Shown piece by piece: positions 57,014 through 64,000 of a stretch of 64,000 bases of DNA (positions are counted from its first letter, which is position 1; every line of letters starts with the position of its first letter). Both the position numbers and the translations under genes were made by a program. This stretch comes from Glebionis coronaria. Its lineage: Eukaryota > Streptophyta > Magnoliopsida > Asterales > Asteraceae. The notes beneath the pieces are model-generated. The model worked only from the letters and a program-made list of their open reading frames with translations, was not told where the DNA came from and did not search any database. The stretch covers positions 361,044,639 through 361,108,638 of the forward strand of contig CM046879.1 of assembly GCA_025667525.1 (NCBI GenBank). Direction: 5' to 3'.

Positions 57014-58424
57014 TGAGACGACCTGTGTCTCATATCCTTGTTCCAGTTTTTGCATAACATCTTGTATTTCCTTTTTTATAAAATTAAAAGTTTGGTATTT
57101 GTCATATGCAATTGTAATTCCTTTTTAATCTTGATGAAAGTTGGTGTATGTTGTATGCAAAAGCTGAGTTCCAATTTTATCAAGTTTGTGTTTGAATTTT
57201 CAAGAGTTTTTGAAGGTTTTTAAATTAAGTTCAAAATTTCATTAAGCAATCTTCCTTGGAAGTGAAAGTGGAAAAGGAGAGTGTTTATGAGTTTGAAGAG
57301 AGTTTTAAAAACGTGTTTGTAAGTTTTGAGAGTTTTTGTGAAAAGTTTTTTAAGAAAGAAAAGAAATCAGAATAATATCATATTGCTTGTATTGTTTTGT
57401 TTTGCTTTGATTTGTCTTAAACAGGTAAAAGGTTGTTGATTATTGATCTGCACCAACCCCAGTTGGTATTGGAGGTGGATTTACATCCACTAGGGCCTTG
57501 GATGTAAGGCCCTAAGGTAAAACTCTTTTTACCTTGTTGAAAAGTTCAAAAAGTGATTTTAAGTGATTTGTTTGATTAAGTGTTGAAAGTGTGTAAATCT
57601 GTGTTGATTTGAGTTTTAATGTTATGTTATGCATGATAGGATAGTTCTGAATCAATTTGGTAGATTTTTAAAGTGTTTTGTTTTGAAAATCTTGGTTATA
57701 GGATTTTAAAGGGGTGTTTGGATTTAAGATTTGTAGGTAGAAATTGTTAAGTTGTGTAGGATTAAAAGGTGTTAGAAAGCTATAATAGGGTGCTACAGGT
57801 TGCATGTTAGTTAGTAAGTGAGTTTGGAACAGGTTGTTAGCTAGGTTGTGAGTTAAAAAGAGAAAAAGTATAGCCAAAATCTGCTTTGTCACTTTCTGTT
57901 GGAATTTCATGAAATTTGGTACTTGACTTGAAAAATCTGTTGAGATATTGGGTGATTCAGGGTTTGATTTGGTTTGTATGTTAAGTTGTGAGTTTGTGTG
58001 CCAAATTTGGGCTCTTGAAGTTGAATTTTGTGCAAGTTTAAAGCTCATACAACCACCAGACCTAGTAAACTTCATCAGCAACTCTCATAAGCTTTTTGTG
58101 CATCATTTGTGTGGACTCTTGTGTGCTAGGTGTTTAATTTGTGCCTGTTCTTGACTCCTTGTGCTTCAATAAGCACAAGGGTGCCTTTGTTCCAAGAATA
58201 CACCACCAAACAAGTACACAGCCAAGCTCCTCTTGGTTGTTTAATTCACAAGTATAACACATACTTGTTCATCAGAAAGAACAGCAGACCTGGACAAGTA
58301 TTTGATCATAACTTGTTGATTCTGTGTTAAAAAGTTAAGTTGGATTGTGTTTAGAAGCTATTAAGGGTCACTGTTTGAGTTTAAAAAGTAAAAAAAAATA
58401 AAGAAAAGTTTTGCAAAAAGAATA

Positions 58425-58497
58425 CCCGCAACGGACTCGAACCCTAGACCTCTCGCTGGAGGGTTAAGAGTTCTACCGTTGATCTGGATACCTTTTT
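58425..58497 (-). other. tRNA-like relic inside LTR F
   Basis: The minus strand reads GATCAACGGTAGAACT (A-box-like), and about 40 bases on GGGTTCGAGTCC (B-box-like), with CTCT/AGAG complementarity between. The T-arm stem is imperfect and the acceptor stem is not convincing, so it is a relic or SINE piece, not a gene. LTR A lacks it. Confidence 0.3.
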
Positions 58498-59715
58498 ACG
58501 TTTAGGTTTGATTTCAATACCTATTTAACACGTTTTGGTTTCTAGCTTATTAAAATAAGCCGTAGCTTAATTGTTTATTTCTAGCTTATTTAAGTAACTT
58601 TTTTAGCTTATTTCATTTTTCCTAGGATTTGATTAGGTTTTAAGATTTTTCTGGGTCAAAGTTTTATTTTTCACATTATTTAATTAATTTCTAGGATTAT
58701 TTTTAATTTTAAATTTAGAAAGTCATTTAAAAATATTAAACAGTAATTAAAAAATACAAAAAAATAGTTTTTAGGTTTTAATTCTTATTTTTGAGGTTTA
58801 CAAATCATAAAGTTTTCAAAAACTTTAATTTTTAATTTTATTTGATTTTAGGGTTTTTTAGCAACTTTAAAATTCAATATAAAATTATTTAATAGGTTTC
58901 AGGAAATTTGGTTTGCATTTTTGTTCTAGTTAGAATATTTAGGATTTTTGAGAATTTTTTAGAATTTATTTGAGAACTTTTTATTTTTAATAATATTTTA
59001 ATATTATTTTAATCATAAAAAGTCAAAGTTTTATTTTTATTTCTTTTTCATTTTTCCTAGGTTCTTTATCATTAATTAGGACTTTTCCCATTTGTAGAAT
59101 AATTTTTAGGCTTTTCAATTAATTTTTAGAATTAATTTAAGATTTAATAGATTTTAATAGTTTTTAGGAGTTTAAAAATAGTTTAATTTGGTTTTAAAAT
59201 TTTTAAAAATAGTTTTTAGCTTAATTAGATCATTTTTGAGGTTTACAAACTATTAAATCTTGTTTAGGGCTTTTTAATATTTAAAAGTGATTTTTAGGGC
59301 TTTAATTAGCATTAAAAAGTCATTATTAAATTAATTAAAAGGTTTTAGCAAGTTTAGATTTTTTGTAAACTCTTAGAATTTTATTGTGGATTTTTAGTAA
59401 TTTTTAGGAATTTTTAGATTAAAATTTTAAATTTTGCACTTTTTACGTTCTACGTCGTAACTTTCTAGTAGTGTTTTCGCCTTATTTTTCTATTTTTTTT
59501 CGTCTTCGTCATTTTCTCTTCTTTTCTTCTTGTTAATAATCAAAAACATAAATCATCATTCATTACACAACACACGTGCCTCCTCGAGAGAACGATCCCC
59601 ATCCATCAAGGGTCATAACTTGTGATTTTCCTAAACCGCTCGTTAATACTTACCGCTTTTTGTGTTGCTTAGTTTTTCCTAAAATAAAGTATATACAAAA
59701 TCACTACATCATTTT

Positions 59716-59733
59716 TGGCGCCGCTGCCGGGGA
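59716..59733 (+). promoter_or_regulatory. Primer binding site of element F (Asp tRNA type)
   Basis: TGGCGCCGCTGCCGGGGA, four bases after the LTR end. This is the standard Athila-type primer site for minus-strand DNA synthesis. Confidence 0.9.
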
Positions 59734-60461
59734 GGCGTGTTGTGTTTTGATTGAACCATTGTTGTTTTCTATACTATCCATAATAGTAATTGTATTAATA
59801 GCACTCTATTAATACGTATTATCGTTTTTCGGTTTTTGTGTGAATACTATTACTATATTGTATACGTAGAACAATAAATACACAAGTACTCCAAATACGT
59901 GAGCAATCACAACCTTGATTCGGGATTTCATCACTCGATCATTGTATTCGAATCTCAAACCAAAGAAAAAGGCAAAAAAAGATAAATACTTTCGTGAAGC
60001 TTAATCTTGATAATACAAACTATAAGGTGGGTATAAGGCGGTTGTATTTCACGACCTAAAGGAAAAAGGCTCTTAAGTGCTTCGCGCCGCCTCGTTTCCT
60101 CCGCTTGCTTGTGCGTATTTGATTTTGAGAGTGAATCGAGGGTTTTGCCGCCCAAAGTATTAATACGTATCATATATATTTTCTTGGTTTCCATTTGATT
60201 AAACCCTCTTGAACGATTTGGTGTTCCACCATCGTTCTAAAGTCATCGAAGGCGTTCACTCCACGTGATCGTTTTCATTCCTTGAGGCCTTTTTAATCAA
60301 GAGATTTGATTAGTGAGGAGATTTGTGGACTCATTGTCTACTTAATATATTCACCAATTTCCAAAAAAGGTTAATACAATCAAAAACCACAAAAAAATTG
60401 AAAAAACACAAAATACCAAAAAGAATCTTCTTTGCTCGTCTCCACGTTGTACGTGACGTTT
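59734..60461 (+). other. Untranslated leader of element F
   Basis: Non-coding; several short ORFs on either strand have no resemblance to anything. At 60073-60092 it carries TTAAGTGCTTCGCGCCGCCT, shared with the leader of B. Candidate packaging or dimerisation region. Confidence 0.55.
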
Positions 60462-61499
60462 ATGCTCACTCGTATTCAAGCAAAACGTGCACGTAGACGC
60501 AAGAACAAAACTCCTACTAAAACTCATTCTAGTGAGGAGTCTCCAAGTGAGGAACCTATTGTAGAACAAGAAGCTATCATGGCTAATCGTACTATGATGG
60601 AGTTGCTTCAAGCACCCACCGAGGGTTTTGGAGAGGCCATTGTGATTCCCGCCATCCTTGCGGAGAACTTTGAGATCAAGACGGGTTTAATGTCTATGCT
60701 TCAAGCAAACAAGTTTCGCGGTCATGAAAAAGACAACCCACATTATCACATTAGGCAATTTAATCGTCTCACCGCGACAAGCAAGTTTAAGGATGTACCA
60801 CACGATGCCATTAAGATGATGTTGTTTCCTTACTCGTTAGATGGACCCGCCAAGATATGGCTTGAGAAAGAACCGCCGAATTCGATTTTGACATGGGCCG
60901 ATCTCGTGTCTAAATTTGTGAATCAATTTTTTCCACCATCTAAGACAACACATTTGAAAAACGAAATTTCACGTTTTACACAAAGACCAAATGAAAGTTT
61001 TTCAATGGCTTGGGAAAGGTTTAAAGAAATGTTACATGAATGTCCACACCATGATTTTTCCGAATTGCATCAAATTGACACTTTTTATAATGGGCTTAAT
61101 GAACATGAACGAGATTATTTAAATGCCGCCGCGGGTGGTAATTTTTTGTGCAAAACGACCAATGAGGCTTTGAAAATCATAGAAAATAGGTCTAAGGTCT
61201 ATAGCCCTCGTAACACACCGAGTGTTGCCAATTTGGGCTCGTCATCATCTCGTTCCATTAATGCCTTGCAAGATGAAGCAAATGAGGAGAATCGGTTTTT
61301 CGATAGGTTTTCGACTCTTATGTCTCATTGGAAAGCTCAAGAAGCTTCAAACACCGCTTCGGTTAAAGCGGTTGCTAAGAGTTGTATTTCGTGTGGTGGA
61401 GCTCATGATTTTTCCGAGTGCATTACCGCGGATGGTAACACTTCGAATGCTTATGTAGCCACGGGAACTTATAACCAAATCGGTCAAGGTTCCCGCTAA
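60462..61499 (+). CDS. Gag of element F, up to an in-frame TAA
   Basis: Start ATG at 60462 (MLTRIQAKRARRRKNK), chosen over the upstream start at 60432 because gag of B and E begins M-L/R-T-R. Basic N-terminus, then the Retrotrans_gag core: NPHYHIRQFNRLTATSKF, PYSLDGPAKIWLEKEPPNS, FFPPSKTTHLKNEISRF, CPHHDFSELHQIDTFYNGL. A zinc-knuckle-like CISCGGAHDFSEC is near residue 310. TAA at 61497-61499 ends the frame, but the same frame continues open beyond it, so the stop is premature. Confidence 0.8.
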   Translation: MLTRIQAKRARRRKNKTPTKTHSSEESPSEEPIVEQEAIMANRTMMELLQAPTEGFGEAIVIPAILAENFEIKTGLMSMLQANKFRGHEKDNPHYHIRQFNRLTATSKFKDVPHDAIKMMLFPYSLDGPAKIWLEKEPPNSILTWADLVSKFVNQFFPPSKTTHLKNEISRFTQRPNESFSMAWERFKEMLHECPHHDFSELHQIDTFYNGLNEHERDYLNAAAGGNFLCKTTNEALKIIENRSKVYSPRNTPSVANLGSSSSRSINALQDEANEENRFFDRFSTLMSHWKAQEASNTASVKAVAKSCISCGGAHDFSECITADGNTSNAYVATGTYNQIGQGSR

Positions 61500-62134
61500 A
61501 ATCAAGCTCCACAAAATCAAAATGCTAATAACTATCGAAACAACAATCAAGGTGGAAATTACCAAGGAAATCAAAGGAATTATAACAAAGGTAATTATCA
61601 AAGTGGTAATGGGAAAATTTCAAACCAAAACCAAAACCGTGATTTTCAAACTCCTACTCAAGGTTTTCAAAATGCTCACACTAAAAATTTGCAAGGAGAA
61701 TTTTTAGATTATGCTAAGGCTAATGATGCTAAGTTTGACAACATGCAACGTGAGATGATTAGCTTAAGATCCGAATTGAAAAATGAGCTTAAAAACGAAC
61801 TTGCTAATGAACTTAAAACTCATGCTAATAAAATGGAAGGAAATGTCACACGACTCCAACAAAATCAACAAAAAATGGAGCAAGGACAACATGAGATTAA
61901 GCAAGAATTGTTAAAAGCGGATGCTAGGCAATCTAAGTTTGAAGACCGTATGGCTAAGATGTTTGAAGCTATCATGTGTAAGCCCTCTTCTTCGGGTGGT
62001 CTTCCTAGTGATACCATCGTGAACCCGAAAGGAGAATTGAAGGTTATTACTACTCGTAGTGGTAAAACTTTCAAAGAACCCATTTCTCGTCCAAGTACTT
62101 CTATGGAGAAGAAAAAGAGAAAGAACCCGAGGTT
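61500..62134 (+). pseudogene. Gag C-terminal part of element F
   Basis: Same frame as gag after the TAA. An Asn/Gln-rich run, then a Lys/Glu/Asn-rich helical stretch with heptad character (SELKNELKNELANELKTHAN and the following residues) and VITTRSGKTF, the Athila hallmark between Gag and protease. A one-base frame change near 62105-62130 passes reading to the protease frame. Confidence 0.7.
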
Positions 62135-63694
62135 GTGGTTGAAAAGGAGCAAATTACAATCCCACGAAGTACCGCTCAAACCACACCTACGGTTGAACCA
62201 ATACCCATAATGGAACCCGAGATTCCAAGGCCGATGCCTATGCCTAATTTGCCCCAACCCACACCACCTTTACCCTACCCATCAAGACGAAACAAGGAAA
62301 AGGCACAAGAACGAAATAATTATCAATTTGAACTTTTTATGAAAATGTTTCGTGACTTGCATTTTAATATAAGTTTTGCCGACGCCTTAGTCATGATGCC
62401 TCGATTTGCCGCGAACTTCAAAAGTATGTTGAATAACAAAGAAAAATTGCAAAAATCGTCTAGTTGTTCATCGGTTTTTCTAAGCCGCATACCTCAAAAA
62501 GTCGGTGATCCTGGAAAGTTTTTAATCCCATGTGCTATCCAAGACATGGAAGAATGCTACGCCTTGGCCGATCTTGGTGCTAGTATTAATTTGATGCCTC
62601 TTGAGATTTTTAAATCGCTCAATCTTCCAAATCTCACTCCTTCAAGAATGTCAATCAAAATGGCCGATCATTCTACGATTCTAGCTTGTGGAGTTGCCGA
62701 GGACGTCTTTGTGAAAGTTGGGAAATTCTATTATCCCGTGGACTTCATTGTTGTTGATATTCCCATCGATCCTAAAGTTCCGTTAATTTTAGGTCGATCT
62801 TTTTTGGATACCTCGAGAGCACTTATCGATGTGCATGCAAGAAAAATCACTCTTCGTTTCAATGAGGAAGAACTCGTCATTAATGCAACCCAAAACTCCA
62901 CTCTTTCTCATGTTTATTCGATCACATCTTTGTACAATGTCGATTCCACCAAAAGCATTTGCAAAAAGATTTCAAATAGAGTTTTAGGAGTTGAGAAAAA
63001 TGAAGTTCCGTCCCCTCCGCCGATGGAGGTTAAGAGTGTTAAGCCTATGATTCCAATCTCGATTGAATCTTCGGATGATGAATACGTTGATCCCGATGGG
63101 GAGGTTTTCTTTGTTGACAAAAGATTTGAAAACTTGCCACCACCTAAACCAAAACGTTTTCAAAATGTGAGAATTTTTAGTGTGACTAACATTGTTTTAG
63201 ATACACCAAATATTTTTGACATTATCAAATCGGGTTTTCACGAGGAGAGTGTTAAAGATGAAAAAGGAAAAGATTTTGAATCTAATTTAAAAGATTTTTC
63301 TACAATTCTAACTCCGTCATCACCGCGTGTCTTGAGTACTACAAGCTCGTCTTCTCCTTTTGACGATGCTTTGTGTGGACCAAGTGTGGGGGAAGCCCCT
63401 TATGTTCCCTCCCCTTTCTCCACCGAGGACGAGATATTTGATCCTGGAATTGCTTATATAGGGAAATCTCGGTCTTCCACCGATGCAATAAATGGAAAAT
63501 CTTTTCATTTGATTGGTGCGAGTCTACCTCGAGTAGCTCAATGTTTTGCCTTACCCATTGTCCCATCCTTCTATTTCTTCTCTCCTATTTTCTTCTATCC
63601 CATTGGGATTTATGTTGGAGTTGTGTTGTCTCGTCTTTCATCCGAAAACGAGGACACTATCTTTGACCCCGGTATACGTTTATCGGATTTTTAA
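62135..63694 (+). CDS. Protease and FDPGI tail of element F
   Basis: 519 open codons. The conserved helix (FADALVMMPRFAANFKSML) is followed by the retropepsin with [20 protein letters not shown] and VPLILGRSFLDTSRALI. From about residue 240 the protein is a hydrophilic linker with acidic patches (SSDDEYVDPDGEVFFVD). Then comes STEDEIFDPGIAYIG, a hydrophobic/aromatic stretch (FALPIVPSFYFFSPIFFYPI) that could cross or touch a membrane, and ENEDTIFDPGIRLSDF at the stop. No RT follows. The protease should process Gag; the tail has no known role. The first codon is not a true start, since the frame enters from Gag. Confidence 0.75.
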   Translation: MVEKEQITIPRSTAQTTPTVEPIPIMEPEIPRPMPMPNLPQPTPPLPYPSRRNKEKAQERNNYQFELFMKMFRDLHFNISFADALVMMPRFAANFKSMLNNKEKLQKSSSCSSVFLSRIPQKVGDPGKFLIPCAIQDMEECYALADLGASINLMPLEIFKSLNLPNLTPSRMSIKMADHSTILACGVAEDVFVKVGKFYYPVDFIVVDIPIDPKVPLILGRSFLDTSRALIDVHARKITLRFNEEELVINATQNSTLSHVYSITSLYNVDSTKSICKKISNRVLGVEKNEVPSPPPMEVKSVKPMIPISIESSDDEYVDPDGEVFFVDKRFENLPPPKPKRFQNVRIFSVTNIVLDTPNIFDIIKSGFHEESVKDEKGKDFESNLKDFSTILTPSSPRVLSTTSSSSPFDDALCGPSVGEAPYVPSPFSTEDEIFDPGIAYIGKSRSSTDAINGKSFHLIGASLPRVAQCFALPIVPSFYFFSPIFFYPIGIYVGVVLSRLSSENEDTIFDPGIRLSDF

Positions 63695-64000
63695 AGTACT
63701 CCACGTGCTTTTGGGCCTTGTTTATCATGTAAGCCCCACCAAAAATTGACCATACCATGATTATCCCTAAATGATCACATTCATGGGGATTCGAGTCGAG
63801 CTTTTGACTCGGTTATCAAAAACAAGGTGCCTCGTGGGGGAAACCCATGCTTATCCATGTACATATTATTGCTTTCTAATTAGTGTAATGTGAGGGGATT
63901 TGTGCCCTTCCAACCTTTGTTCCGTGGTTGTTTGTGAATTGTGTCTTTTAGATCATGATCTTCACGATTGGAGCCTCTCGTGTTCGTTTCATGGGAGCAC
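63695..64000 (+). other. Start of 3' noncoding region of element F
   Basis: No ORF. At 63806-63850 it has GACTCGGTTATCAAAAACAAG-type sequence followed by a GGGGGAAACCC box. It corresponds to the block that follows the integrase stop in E (46821-46880). Confidence 0.6.

Larger units (their letters stand above)
55893..59711 (+). repeat. 5' LTR of element F
   Basis: 3.8 kb, with inverted ends TGATG and CATCA. U3 has GATTAGTCCCTCATC-type degenerate units (56100-56290) and a TATA box at 57006. The 3' half is AT-rich. Single-copy version of the segment that is duplicated in LTR A (59290-59711). No gene inside. Confidence 0.85.
55893..64000 (+). mobile_element. Athila-like element F, 5' part, apparently pol-less
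   Basis: The LTR 55893-59711 (TGATGAGA...TACATCA) is followed by an Asp-tRNA-type PBS, a 0.7 kb leader, gag, protease and a tail with two IFDPGI motifs that ends at 63694. The next 300 bases are non-coding and contain a relative of the post-pol box of E. The element runs off the window, so the 3' LTR and TSD cannot be seen. It is closely related to A by LTR sequence. Confidence 0.85.

Overview
The window is nuclear DNA of a flowering plant and consists almost entirely of transposable elements nested in one another; I see no ordinary host gene. The repertoire is Athila-type Ty3/gypsy elements with Asp-tRNA-type primer sites, a Sirevirus-like Ty1/copia element, a short-LTR copia element, a plant L1-type LINE, a Stowaway-like MITE, a hairpin MITE and a hAT-like element. 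From memory, several protein modules (the accessory ORF of the copia element, the FDPGI tails of the Athila elements, the orphan RLE-like domain) resemble repeat proteins common in Asteraceae, so a composite is my best guess; no species call is possible.

Layout. 1-5688: 3' end and 5.3 kb LTR of Athila-like element A (+). 5709-30075: Athila-like element B (-), with perfect TSD AATAG, gag and protease only, no pol. B is split by Sirevirus-like copia C (-) at 14294-26330, with TSD TAATA and two 519 bp LTRs that look identical. 30081-34114: gene-free DNA holding a Stowaway-like MITE, a poly(A)-tailed copy of an RLE-like domain and a long inverted repeat. 34115-39854: hAT-like element split by LINE 34718-39749 (15 bp perfect TSD). 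40217-54553: copia D (+), gag deleted, split inside its RNase H codons by Athila-like element E (-) at 43393-54328 (TSD CTTCA). 54795-55892: two simple tandem arrays. 55893-64000: Athila-like element F (+), running off the window after gag, protease and a post-protease tail.

How the parts work together. E carries recognisable gag, protease, RT, RNase H and integrase, though broken by point changes. B and F keep gag/protease and packaging-type signals but show no RT or integrase after the protease, so they look like non-autonomous passengers. C has a very recent signature but broken frames, plus a large extra ORF between pol and the 3' LTR. The most unusual signal is a TCAGCG-centred short motif: about 30 exact copies spread through C in LTRs, spacers and coding linkers, and only about four in the other 52 kb. 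Other recurring signals are matched arrays of polypurine tracts in B and E, a pre-PPT box shared by A, B and E, and a 20 nt leader motif shared by B and F.

Relative ages follow from nesting: B before C, D before E, hAT before LINE. The LTRs of C show no difference by eye, those of E about one percent, those of B more, with indels.
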